Shown here: positions 17,658 through 25,644 of the stretch, piece after piece
Position numbering within the stretch: position 1 is the first letter of the stretch
Layout of the letters: every line of letters starts with the position of its first letter
Assembly (NCBI RefSeq): GCF_041022165.1
Contig: NZ_CP163302.1
Span: 2,914,001-2,978,000, forward strand
Direction: 5' to 3'
DNA length: 64,000 bases
From: Sinomonas sp. P10A9
Lineage (GTDB): Bacteria > Actinomycetota > Actinomycetes > Actinomycetales > Micrococcaceae
Made by a program: the position numbers and the translations under genes
Notes under the pieces: model-generated
Told to the model about the DNA's origin: nothing
The model's database searches: none
Seen by the model: only the letters and a program-made list of their open reading frames with translations

Positions 17658-17849
17658 TCAGGCGGCGGGCTCGCAGGCCGCGGCCTCGGCCGCCCGGCGC
17701 CGCACGCGGGCCAGGACCCGGCGCAGGAGCCGGGAGACCTGCATCTGGCTCACGCCGAGCACCGCGGCGATCTCGATCTGGCTCATCTCCTCGCCCTCCG
17801 AGAAGGCACGCGCCGTCCGGGTGCTCCAGATCGAGCCCGCGAGCGTCCA
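17658..17849 (-). pseudogene. Remnant of a sigma-70-family factor (region 4.2)
   Basis: The minus strand has an open stretch of 63 codons ending in TGA at 17658-17660, bounded upstream by an in-frame TAG at 17850-17852. It contains MSQIEIAAVLGVSQMQVSRL followed by LRRVLARVRRR, the helix-turn-helix of region 4.2 in SigB/SigF-type sigma factors. Regions 2 and 3 and the first part of region 4 are missing, and the residues before FSEGEE do not resemble a sigma factor. It is therefore a 3' fragment of a lost stress sigma-factor gene, sitting between glgX and the kinase gene. A short expressed peptide cannot be excluded, but no start with a ribosome-binding site is seen. Confidence 0.75.
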
Positions 17850-17867
17850 CTAGGGCGCTGCACGGCG

Positions 17868-17893
17868 GTTTGGCACGCGCGCGGGCGGGGTAA
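17868..17893 (+). promoter_or_regulatory. Possible SigF/SigB-type promoter for the kinase-GAF gene
   Basis: GTTT at 17868-17871 and GGGTAA at 17888-17893 are 16 nt apart, matching the GTTT-N(14-16)-GGGTAW consensus of actinobacterial stress sigma factors. The start site would lie about 70 nt before the GTG at 17972. Confidence 0.4.
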
Positions 17894-17971
17894 TCTCGCG
17901 GCAACCGGGCCGTTTGGCTGCCAACCCAGGCTTCCTTCCGCTGTCCGTCTGTGGACTGAAAGCGAGTTGGG

Positions 17972-19417
17972 GTGGCGGAACTGGACTGCGATGCGAGCGG
18001 TGGCGATGGGAACCGTGGCCAGGATCTGGTGGCGGGGCGGTACCGGCTCCTGGAGGTTGTGGGACGGGGCTCGACGGCGGAGGTCCACCGCGCGCACGAT
18101 CGGGTCCTCGACCGCGAGGTGGCGGTCAAGCTGCCACACTCCGGCGACATGGACGAGTCCGAGCTGCGGCGCAGCGACGCCGAGATGAAGCTGCTCGCAC
18201 GGCTGAGCCATCCCGGGCTCGTGACGCTGCTCGACGCCGGGACCGAGCGGACCGCGACTGGCGTACCCCGGGTGTTCCTCGTCATGGAGCTCATCACGGG
18301 CGCGGACCTGCGCACCCGGCTCAAGGCGGGCGACGAGCTGGGCGCCTCCGACGTAGCCGAGATCGGCCAGGACCTGTGCGAGGCCCTCGCCTACATCCAC
18401 GGCAAGGGCGTGGTGCACCGGGACATCAAGCCGGCGAACGTGCTCCTGCTAGGCGCGGGCGGCGAATCCGCGAGGGCGCACGCGAAGCTCACCGACTTCG
18501 GCATCGCGTGGGTGTCCGACTCCGACCTCACGCTCCAGGACGCCGTGTCCGGGACCCCAGCGTACCTGAGCCCGGAGCAGGTGCGCGGCCAGACGATCGG
18601 CGCGGCGAGCGACGTCTATTCGCTCGGCCTCGTGCTGCTGCAGTGCCTCACGGGCGAGCTCGCATTCCCCGGGCCGCCCCTCGAGAGCGCCGTGCGGCGG
18701 CTCACGCAACCGGCGCCCATCCCCGAGGAACTCGACCCGCTGTGGCGGAACCTGCTGGCGGGGATGACGGCGATGGACCCCGAGGCCCGGCCCAGCGCCG
18801 CGGACGCGGCGGCCGCGCTGTACCGGATGGCCGCACTCGGCGCCCTCGTGGAGCCCCTGTCGGAGCTGGCGGCCGCAGAGGAGGAACTGCGCCTGGAGGA
18901 GGTCCGGGCCTACGCCGCGCCTGCCGAGCCGGGCAGCCCGTTCGACCGCGTCACGCGCCTCACCTCGCGCATCCTCGGCGCGCCGATGGCGGCCGTGAGC
19001 ATCGTGGACGCCGAGAGGATCTGGTTCCTCTCGGCGCATGGCATCGACGCGGACGAGGTAGCGCGGGAGCCGGGGCTGTGCGCCTCCGCCGTGCTGCAGG
19101 ACGACGTCTGGGTGGTACCGGACGCCGCCGCGGACTCCCGCACCGCGGGCAACGCGCTCGTCCGCGGAGCCTTGGGCGTGCGGTTCTACGCGTCCGTGCC
19201 GCTCAAGACCCCCGGAGGGGCCAACATCGGCACCCTGTGCATCCTGGACCGCGCACCGCGCACCCTCTCCCCCGCCGAGACGGAGACGCTGCGGGAGCTC
19301 GGCGGCGTGGTCATGGACTTACTCGTGCTGCGGCGGACGGCGCTTGAGGCGACCGCGGCCGGCTTCGCGGACCAACTCGACGGCGAGCCGCTCGCGGGCG
19401 TGCCCAGCGCCGGCTGA
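17972..19417 (+). CDS. Serine/threonine protein kinase with C-terminal GAF domain
   Basis: A 481-residue soluble protein. Residues 23-290 are a Hanks-type kinase with the glycine loop GRGSTAEV (31-38), VAVK lysine (Lys-53), HRDIKPANV (149-157), DFG (175-177) and the SGTPAYLSPE activation segment (193-202). All catalytic residues are present. Residues about 325-460 form a GAF domain (FDRVTRLTSRILGAPMAAVS, later ASVPLKTPGGANIGTLCILD), likely a small-ligand or redox sensor. There is no membrane segment and no PASTA repeat, so it differs from the wall-sensing PknB type. It starts with GTG; the ribosome-binding site is weak. It sits between the two glgX copies, suggesting a link to glycogen or stress control, which is inference only. 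Confidence 0.9.
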   Translation: MAELDCDASGGDGNRGQDLVAGRYRLLEVVGRGSTAEVHRAHDRVLDREVAVKLPHSGDMDESELRRSDAEMKLLARLSHPGLVTLLDAGTERTATGVPRVFLVMELITGADLRTRLKAGDELGASDVAEIGQDLCEALAYIHGKGVVHRDIKPANVLLLGAGGESARAHAKLTDFGIAWVSDSDLTLQDAVSGTPAYLSPEQVRGQTIGAASDVYSLGLVLLQCLTGELAFPGPPLESAVRRLTQPAPIPEELDPLWRNLLAGMTAMDPEARPSAADAAAALYRMAALGALVEPLSELAAAEEELRLEEVRAYAAPAEPGSPFDRVTRLTSRILGAPMAAVSIVDAERIWFLSAHGIDADEVAREPGLCASAVLQDDVWVVPDAAADSRTAGNALVRGALGVRFYASVPLKTPGGANIGTLCILDRAPRTLSPAETETLRELGGVVMDLLVLRRTALEATAAGFADQLDGEPLAGVPSAG

Positions 19418-19429
19418 GCCCCGCTCCCC

Positions 19430-21559
19430 CTACCCCTCCCGCTCGGCCATGAGCACGACGGCGCTGCGGGCCGGGACGGTGAACACCTCGCCGCCGGCCG
19501 CGGCCTCCCCCACGAGCCGGGCCTCGCACGTTGTCAGCGCGGTGGCCCACTTCTCCGGGAACGGGCCCGCGGGAAGGTGATAGTCGACGTCGTTCTCGGC
19601 GGCGTTGAGGATCACGAGGAAGTCCGAGTCGCCATTGGCGCCGTGCCTGCCATTGCCGGGAACGGCGCCGCCGTTGAGGAAGAACGCGAGGGACTTGGCC
19701 CAGTCCTGGTCCCAATCGTCCGGGCCCATGGTGCTGCCGTCGGCGTCGAGCCACACGATGTCCGGGAGCGGGTCGCCCTCGGCGGGAGCAACGGGGGTGC
19801 CGTCGAAGAACCTGCGCCGTCGGAACACCGGGTGGTCCTCGCGCAGCTTCGTCAGGCTGCGGGTGAAGTCGACGAGCTCAGAGTCCGCGTGGTCCCAGTC
19901 GATCCATGAGAGCTCGTTGTCCTGGCAGTAGACATTGTTGTTGCCCTGCTGCGTCCGCCCGAGCTCGTCCCCGTGGGCCATCATCGGCACCCCCTGGGCG
20001 AGCACGAGGGTGAGCAGCAGGTTGCGCTGCTGGCGCGCCCGGAGCTCGAGGATGTGAGGATCGTCGGTGGGCCCCTCGGTGCCGCAGTTCCACGAGCGGT
20101 TGTCGTCGGCGCCGTCGCGGCCGTCCTCGCCGTTGGCCTCGTTGTGCTTCTCGTTGTAGGAGACCAGATCCCGCAGGGTGAAGCCGTCGTGAGCCACGAT
20201 GAAGTTGACGGACGCGGAGGGGCGCCGCCCCTCGCCCTCGTAGAGGTCGGCGGAGCCTGCCAGCCGGGTTGCGAGCTCGCGGAGGGTGCCCGGTTCGCCG
20301 CGCCAGAAGTCGCGCACGCAGTCGCGGAACTTGCCGTTCCACTCGACCCACTGCGGCGGGAAGTTGCCCACCTGGTACCCGTCCGGCCCGACATCCCACG
20401 GCTCCGCGATGAGCTTGACCCTGGAGAGCACGGGATCGGAGGCGAGGAGTTCGAAGAACGGCGAGACCATGTCGACAGCGCCGTCCTCACGGGCCAAGGT
20501 TGAGGCCAGGTCGAACCGGAACCCATCCACGTGCATCTCCGTGACCCAGTACCGCAGGGAATCGATGATGAGGTCGAGCGCGAGCGGGTTTCCGGCGTTG
20601 ACGGAGTTCCCCGTGCCCGTGTAGTCCGTGTAGTGGAATTCGTCCCCTGGCACGAGGTGGTAGTAGGCGGCGTTGTCGATGCCGCGGAAGCTCAGCTGGG
20701 GGCCGAGGTGATTGCCCTCCGCCGTGTGGTTGTAGACCACGTCGAGGATCACCTCGATGCCGGCGCGGTGGTATGCCTTGACCAGGTCCTTGAATTCGGC
20801 GATCTGCTGCCCGTGGTCGCCGCTCGACGAGTAGGCGCTGTGCGGGGCGAAGAACCCGATGGTGTTGTAGCCCCAGTAGTTGGAGAGCCCCTTGTCCGCG
20901 AGGGTGGAGTCCTCGATGAACTGGTGGACTGGAAGCAGCTCGAGCGCTGTGACTCCCAGTTCCTTGAGGTGGTTCACGACGGCGGGATGAGCCGCGCCGC
21001 GGTACGTTCCGCGCTCGTGCTCGGGCACTTCGGGGTGGAGCTGGGTGAGGCCCTTGACGTGCGCCTCGTACACGACTGTCTCGTTGTAGGGGCGGCGCGG
21101 GGGCGTGTCGCCCTCCCAGTCGTACTTGACGTGCTCGCACACCACGGCGAGCATGCTGTGGCCCAGCGAGTCGGACTCGTCCATGCGCTCCGGGTCGCCG
21201 AACACGTAGGCATGCATCTCCTGGCCCCACTCGTAGGAGCCGGACACGGCCCACGCATAGGGGTCGAGGAGGAGTTTCGCGGGATTGAACCGCAGCCCCT
21301 TATCAGGCTCCCACGGGCCGTGGACGCGGTAGCCGTAGTGCGCGCCTGGGGCCACGCCGTCCACGGTCCCCTCCCAGCGGGTCGCCTGGCCGTCGGGGCC
21401 GTCGACGCGCGCCAGGTCGACGCACCGCTGCTCCTTGGTCTCAGGGTCGACGAGGCACACCTCCACACGCTCGGCCTCGGCGGCCGTGGCGAGGGCAAAG
21501 TCCGTGCCGGCATCAGTGGGGCGTGCGCCCCAGAAGGCGCCCTGCGTGTTCGCGTCCAT
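19430..21559 (-). CDS. glgX: Second glycogen debranching enzyme (GlgX family)
   Basis: A 709-residue GH13 enzyme, clearly paralogous to the product of 15322-17532; the catalytic blocks DVVYNHTAEGNHLGP, VDGFRFDLASTLA, LIAEPWDVGPDG and VAHDGFTLRDLVSYN are almost identical. It lacks the WPG start, beginning instead GAFWGARPTDAGTDFA, and has a different, longer segment near the C-terminus. All catalytic residues are intact. The ATG at 21559 follows TAGGGT by 6 nt, so it is probably leaderless and has its own promoter. It ends 12 bp from the convergent kinase gene. It may serve glycogen turnover while the other copy serves trehalose synthesis; this split is inferred. Confidence 0.93.
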   Translation of the reverse strand: MDANTQGAFWGARPTDAGTDFALATAAEAERVEVCLVDPETKEQRCVDLARVDGPDGQATRWEGTVDGVAPGAHYGYRVHGPWEPDKGLRFNPAKLLLDPYAWAVSGSYEWGQEMHAYVFGDPERMDESDSLGHSMLAVVCEHVKYDWEGDTPPRRPYNETVVYEAHVKGLTQLHPEVPEHERGTYRGAAHPAVVNHLKELGVTALELLPVHQFIEDSTLADKGLSNYWGYNTIGFFAPHSAYSSSGDHGQQIAEFKDLVKAYHRAGIEVILDVVYNHTAEGNHLGPQLSFRGIDNAAYYHLVPGDEFHYTDYTGTGNSVNAGNPLALDLIIDSLRYWVTEMHVDGFRFDLASTLAREDGAVDMVSPFFELLASDPVLSRVKLIAEPWDVGPDGYQVGNFPPQWVEWNGKFRDCVRDFWRGEPGTLRELATRLAGSADLYEGEGRRPSASVNFIVAHDGFTLRDLVSYNEKHNEANGEDGRDGADDNRSWNCGTEGPTDDPHILELRARQQRNLLLTLVLAQGVPMMAHGDELGRTQQGNNNVYCQDNELSWIDWDHADSELVDFTRSLTKLREDHPVFRRRRFFDGTPVAPAEGDPLPDIVWLDADGSTMGPDDWDQDWAKSLAFFLNGGAVPGNGRHGANGDSDFLVILNAAENDVDYHLPAGPFPEKWATALTTCEARLVGEAAAGGEVFTVPARSAVVLMAEREG

Positions 21560-21571
21560 GGGCCGACCCTA
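21560..21571 (-). promoter_or_regulatory. Leaderless promoter -10 box for the second glgX
   Basis: On the minus strand TAGGGT (21566-21571) is followed by 6 nt and the ATG at 21559. Confidence 0.6.
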
Positions 21572-21675
21572 GCGGACGCCTCCGACAAGTGGGTGAACTT
21601 CTTCTCCTGACCTTGGCTGCTCCCGCCTGCACGGTTACCGTGGGATCGGAGGCCCTCGCGAGAGGAGAGGCGCCG

Positions 21676-22332
21676 ATGGACTTGAATTTCTACGAGGTGG
21701 ATGCGCCCCCGCCCCGCAGGACATGGATGTGGCTCGGCATCGCGTGCGTCGCGACGCTCCTGCTCGTTCTGTTCCTGCTCTCGCCCGCCGCGGCCGCGGT
21801 CGCCGGGCTGGTGGTGCTCGCCGCGACGCCTCTTGCCATCATCGCCGGCACGCGGCGCACGACGGCGCCGCTCGCCGTCGCTGCCGCGCTCGCCCTCGCT
21901 GCACTCGGCACCTCGGCCGTAGCCCTCGTGATCGACGGGCACCAGTCCGCAACGGTGGCGACCCCAGCGCCGCGGGCAGCGGCCAGCGCATCGCAGCCGC
22001 CCGCCGTCGTGCGTCCGGCGCCCCCGCTGGGACCCGTGCGGCCGCTTCCGACGCCCGCAGACATCAAGCCGGCGCCGCCCTCCCCAGATCCATTACCCAC
22101 GGCGTCCGCCGAGCCCTCGCCAGCGGAGGCCCCTGCCGTCGCAGCGCCTGCTGCCGCAGCAGCGCCGGCGGCCGCCGAGCCCGCCCGGGATCGCGAACCG
22201 GCCGTTGCTCCGGCGCCCCAGACCCCTGACACCTCGGCTCCTTGGGGCCAGCTTCCACTCGATGCGCGGGCGCAGCTGTGCGCCGCCGCAGAGCAGACCG
22301 GGATCAAGGTTCCACCGGGCCAGTGCCGCTGA
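21676..22332 (+). CDS. Proline/alanine-rich membrane protein of unknown function
   Basis: A 218-residue protein. The N-terminal 17 residues are cytoplasmic (MDLNFYEVDAPPPRR); three hydrophobic segments follow at about 18-36, 39-58 and 64-86. The remainder (90-195) is a disordered Pro/Ala-rich stretch, ending in a short ordered tail (WGQLPLDARAQLCAAAEQTG then IKVPPGQCR) with two cysteines. I do not recognise the family. The start at 21676 has GAGAGGAG upstream. It faces away from the second glgX across about 115 bp. Confidence 0.7.
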   Translation: MDLNFYEVDAPPPRRTWMWLGIACVATLLLVLFLLSPAAAAVAGLVVLAATPLAIIAGTRRTTAPLAVAAALALAALGTSAVALVIDGHQSATVATPAPRAAASASQPPAVVRPAPPLGPVRPLPTPADIKPAPPSPDPLPTASAEPSPAEAPAVAAPAAAAAPAAAEPARDREPAVAPAPQTPDTSAPWGQLPLDARAQLCAAAEQTGIKVPPGQCR

Positions 22333-22432
22333 TCTCGCCGTCATAGTCCTGCGAGGTTCGCGCTGGGCCTCCACGCTCGGCCCATGAGTGCTTAGGCTGG
22401 GCGCGGGGACCCACGGGGACAGGAGGCCCGCG

Positions 22433-22792
22433 ATGACCTATCGGCTCCTTGCCCTGGGCGACAAGGTGACCTTCTATGACGCTGGCCGGCAGCCGTTCAA
22501 CGTCCGCGCCATCTCACCCGATCAGCAGACGGTTATCCTCTCGCGGCCGCTGGACGACGGGACGTCCGCCGAGTACACCATGATCGACTGGCAGCGCGGG
22601 GCGCGCGGCTCTGACGGCACCCTCGGGCGCGGCATCCGGATCACCTCGCAGGCCCACCACCGCCTCCACCGGTTCTTCACGAGCCGCCCAGTGCTCCCGG
22701 TGAGCGAGAGCGGCGTGCCGGCCACGCAGTCCGTCCTGGCGTTCGGCGACTGGGGCCCGATCCTCATCGCCACGGTCAACGGGCGGCCGTAG
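22433..22792 (+). CDS. Hypothetical protein, 119 residues
   Basis: Not recognised. A small soluble protein beginning MTYRLLALGDKVTFYDAGRQ with a beta-rich first half and a basic, His-containing middle (GIRITSQAHHRLHRFF). There is no signal peptide or membrane segment. The start at 22433 has AGGAGG 6-7 nt upstream. A possible -10 box (TAGGCT, 22393-22398) precedes it. Confidence 0.6.
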   Translation: MTYRLLALGDKVTFYDAGRQPFNVRAISPDQQTVILSRPLDDGTSAEYTMIDWQRGARGSDGTLGRGIRITSQAHHRLHRFFTSRPVLPVSESGVPATQSVLAFGDWGPILIATVNGRP

Positions 22793-22814
22793 GACGTTCG
22801 GGAGTTTGGCATTC

Positions 22815-23756
22815 ATGCTCGGACCCAGAATGATGGGGGCTGTGGACGGGACGAGCGGGGCCAAGGCGGGCGCGCAGGAACTGCCGCTTGTTGACCTCCC
22901 ACTCGAGGACCGGGTGCGCCTCGCCCACGCCCTCATCGAGTCCCTCGCCGTGGAGGCGAGCGTGGACCTCGTGCACATCAAGGGGTACGCCACCGAGCCC
23001 TCGCTCTACGAGCCGGACCGGGCGAGCACGGACGTCGATGTGCTCGTGCGCCCTGCCCACGTCGATGCCCTCGTCCGGGCTCTCATCGGGCGCGGCTGGC
23101 GGACGGTGACGACCTTCGAGACCGGGTCAGTGTTCCACCACGCGATGACCCTGTGGCATGACCAGTGGGGATACGTGGACGTGCACCGCGCGTTTCCCGG
23201 TGTGGGGATCCCCGCCGAGGCGTTCTTCGAAAGGCTGTGGGACGAGCACCGGACCCTCCGTATCGCGGAGTGGCCGTGCCGCGTGCCTGCGCGGCGCCAC
23301 CAGGCCCTCATCATTGTTCTGCACGCAGCGAGGGACCCGCACCGCGGAGCTGCGGACGTAGCGCACCTCCGCTCCGTTCTCACTCCGGCCGAGTGGGATG
23401 GGCTCGAAGCCGCCGCCGGGATCGCGGAGGCACACGTGAGCTTCGCGGCCGCGACAGGGCACCTCGACGACTGGGCCGCCCACCCCGAGCACGACGTGTG
23501 GGAGGTCATGGGCCGCGGCGGGACGCGCGTTGAGCTGTTCCGGGCAAGGTGGAAAGCGTCCCGGACCGCCGGGGAGCGTGCCGGGCTGCTGCGTTCGCTC
23601 GTCGTCGTGAACCGGGACCATCTCCGCATGCAGCTCCGGCGAGAGCCGGGCGTGGCGGATGTGGCACGAGAGCTCGGCGCCCGGGCTGGGGACGTGCTGC
23701 GTGCGGCGGCCGGTCGCCGCGGCGGGGCCGCGCCCTCCACGCACGACGCCGGCTGA
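22815..23756 (+). CDS. Nucleotidyltransferase-like protein (NTP_transf_5 family)
   Basis: A protein of about 313 residues resembling the nucleotidyltransferase family found beside polysaccharide clusters. The signature is HIKGYATEPSLYEP followed by the STDVDVLV metal-binding segment, then DVHRAFPGVGI, with an alpha-helical C-terminal half. The substrate is unknown. The ATG at 22815 is chosen over a TTG at 22806; the next in-frame ATG codons lie only five and six codons further. Its position at the left edge of the polysaccharide locus suggests a role in surface glycan biosynthesis. Confidence 0.65.
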   Translation: MLGPRMMGAVDGTSGAKAGAQELPLVDLPLEDRVRLAHALIESLAVEASVDLVHIKGYATEPSLYEPDRASTDVDVLVRPAHVDALVRALIGRGWRTVTTFETGSVFHHAMTLWHDQWGYVDVHRAFPGVGIPAEAFFERLWDEHRTLRIAEWPCRVPARRHQALIIVLHAARDPHRGAADVAHLRSVLTPAEWDGLEAAAGIAEAHVSFAAATGHLDDWAAHPEHDVWEVMGRGGTRVELFRARWKASRTAGERAGLLRSLVVVNRDHLRMQLRREPGVADVARELGARAGDVLRAAAGRRGGAAPSTHDAG

Positions 23757-23798
23757 GCGGCTCGGGCGTCATGCTGTGCATCTGCGGCGTCGAGCCGC

Positions 23799-23810
23799 TA
23801 TAAATCGAGC
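23799..23810 (+). promoter_or_regulatory. Leaderless promoter -10 box
   Basis: TATAAA (23799-23804) plus 6 nt precede the ATG at 23811; no ribosome-binding site. Confidence 0.6.
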
Positions 23811-24680
23811 ATGGATCCTCTCTGGGCGGCGCGTCAGTTCAAGCACGCCGCCTTCGTTGCCAGCAAGCGCCTCGGGTTCTGGCTCCGGGACACCGCCGAG
23901 CACATCAACGACGTGCGCTGGAAAGCCGCCGAGGAACGGTCCCCGTTCCACTACAATCCGGACCGCTACCGCCACACCTTCCTTGCGAGGCCCGATGTCA
24001 TCGCAAGCAATAACCGCTCCGTCCCTTCGCTCGTCTACTCCTTCTGGCTCGGACCGCGTCCGATGTCCAAGCGCCGCCTTGCCTCTCTCCGGGCCCTGGA
24101 GTCAGAGCTGGATGTCCCGCTCGTGCTCGTCACCGACGAGACGGTGAATGAGTTCCTGGTCGACGGGCATCCGCTTCACCCGGCGTATTCCCTGCTGTCC
24201 GACGGCCACCGTTCGGATTATCTCCGGACCTACTTCATGCACCATCATGGCGGCGGCTACTCGGACATCAAGAGGCCAACATCGTCGTGGACAGCGTCCT
24301 TCCAAGCGATCGCAGACCAGACCGAAACCTGGGCGGTCGGCTACCGCGAAGTCACGTCAAATTACGTGCCCGATCTCCCTCGCTACCTAGGCAAAGACAT
24401 CAAGCGCCATTACCGCGCGGTGTTCGGTCCAAGCGCATTCATCGTCCGTCCAGGCACCTCGCTCACCTCCGAGTGGTATAGGGAGATGCACAGCCGCATG
24501 GAGTACTTCGCTGGCGCGCTTGCCGAATCTCCCGGCAGTGACTTCTACAACCCGGCAGCGGGATACCCGATCCGATGGACCGAACTGCTTGGAGACGTGC
24601 TTCAGCCCCTGTGCCTCAAATACCAAGACCGTCTCCTGTTCGACGACCGGGTGAAGCCGGTACTGACGGATTACCGCTAG
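23811..24680 (+). CDS. Capsular polysaccharide synthesis-type glycosyltransferase (GT32-like)
   Basis: A 289-residue protein related to the GT32/caps-synthesis glycosyltransferases. The core motif is SLVYSFWLGPRPMSKRRLAS for the first strand, then SDYLRTYFMHHHGGGYSDIK, which corresponds to the D-x-x-R...GG-x-Y-x-D-x-D donor-binding site. Here the final acidic residue is replaced (SDIKR), so the metal site is incomplete and activity is uncertain. The start at 23811 follows TATAAA by 6 nt. GC content is lower than in the housekeeping genes, as is common in surface polysaccharide loci. It stands before another glycosyltransferase on the same strand. Confidence 0.75.
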   Translation: MDPLWAARQFKHAAFVASKRLGFWLRDTAEHINDVRWKAAEERSPFHYNPDRYRHTFLARPDVIASNNRSVPSLVYSFWLGPRPMSKRRLASLRALESELDVPLVLVTDETVNEFLVDGHPLHPAYSLLSDGHRSDYLRTYFMHHHGGGYSDIKRPTSSWTASFQAIADQTETWAVGYREVTSNYVPDLPRYLGKDIKRHYRAVFGPSAFIVRPGTSLTSEWYREMHSRMEYFAGALAESPGSDFYNPAAGYPIRWTELLGDVLQPLCLKYQDRLLFDDRVKPVLTDYR

Positions 24681-24703
24681 ATCTTCACGGTCGAGGTATC
24701 AGA

Positions 24704-24715
24704 TAGGGTCTTCTC
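24704..24715 (+). promoter_or_regulatory. Leaderless promoter -10 box
   Basis: TAGGGT (24704-24709) plus 6 nt precede a GTG start at 24716, showing that the arrangement also serves GTG codons. Confidence 0.6.
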
Positions 24716-25606
24716 GTGGGAAATATTCGGGATCATCTTGCTAGGCTCACGCCGCTCCAACGACGGGTCGAACGGTCCATTTCCGTCCCGGGCCTTCGGC
24801 GTTCCCGACGCCTTCCGGGCTCTGTCTGGGCCATCACCATGGTCCACAACGAATCCGACATCATTGAGCCGGTCGTCAAGCATTTCCTCAGTGAAGGCGT
24901 GACCGGGGTCATCGCGGTAGACCATGACTCCACGGATGGAACGCTCGGCATACTGAATGACCTCGCTGCGCGCGACCGGCGAATACATGTCGGACGGAAG
25001 ATGAGCAAGGCGTTCCATCAGGCCCGCTCCATGTCGTACATTGCGCGACTTGCCTTCACCGCTGGCGCCGACTGGATTGTCCCTTTCGACGCTGATGAAA
25101 TATGGACGGCACCGTCAGGAACTCTCGCGGACCATTTGCGGTGCTCGGCGAGTGGCGTCGTGAGAGCCCAGATGTTCGACGCATTTCCGGCTGAGGGAAC
25201 GGGGAGAATCGATCCATCGTCCGACCAGTACCTTCAGGTCGAACACCAGCCCGGGCCGATGCTCAAGTCGGCGTTCAAGGCGCAATCGTGGGTCTGGATC
25301 GGTCCCGGCAATCATGCGGTGACTCACCCCGGAACGGTCGAGGTGTCGCTGCGGATTGATCACCTGCCCTATCGCAGTTACGAACAGTACTGCTCGAAGG
25401 TTCTGTCTGGAGCGGCCGCACTCGAGGTGTCTGAGGGCACGCCGCAGGAGGAAGGCAGCCATTGGCGCGAGCATGCTTCCGTAGCCGAAGAGGAGCGGCA
25501 AGCGCGATGGCACGAGTACGTCGCAGGCTCGAGGAGCCTGAACTTCGGCAGTGTCCATGGTGAACGGGAGCTCATCGAGAACCCTCTTTGGACCAAGGAA
25601 GCCTAG
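24716..25606 (+). CDS. Glycosyltransferase family 2-type protein
   Basis: A 296-residue protein with a GT2-like fold: AITMVHNESDIIEPVVKHFL opens the nucleotide-binding half, VDHDSTDGT forms the acceptor-side acidic loop and FDADEIW contains the DxD metal site. It resembles the Glyco_tranf_2_4 group seen in capsule loci. No membrane segment. The GTG at 24716 follows TAGGGT by 6 nt. It ends at a strong hairpin shared with the convergent cluster. Confidence 0.85.
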   Translation: MGNIRDHLARLTPLQRRVERSISVPGLRRSRRLPGSVWAITMVHNESDIIEPVVKHFLSEGVTGVIAVDHDSTDGTLGILNDLAARDRRIHVGRKMSKAFHQARSMSYIARLAFTAGADWIVPFDADEIWTAPSGTLADHLRCSASGVVRAQMFDAFPAEGTGRIDPSSDQYLQVEHQPGPMLKSAFKAQSWVWIGPGNHAVTHPGTVEVSLRIDHLPYRSYEQYCSKVLSGAAALEVSEGTPQEEGSHWREHASVAEEERQARWHEYVAGSRSLNFGSVHGERELIENPLWTKEA

Positions 25607-25637
25607 GCACCGCGCCCCATCGCTTGGGGCGCGGTGC
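25607..25637. terminator. Bidirectional terminator hairpin
   Basis: GCACCGCGCCCC (25607-25618) and GGGGCGCGGTGC (25626-25637) form a perfect 12-bp stem with a 7-nt loop, exactly between stop codons at 25606 and 25645. It closes both the rightward gene and the long leftward operon. Confidence 0.85.
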
Positions 25638-25644
25638 TGGAGCC

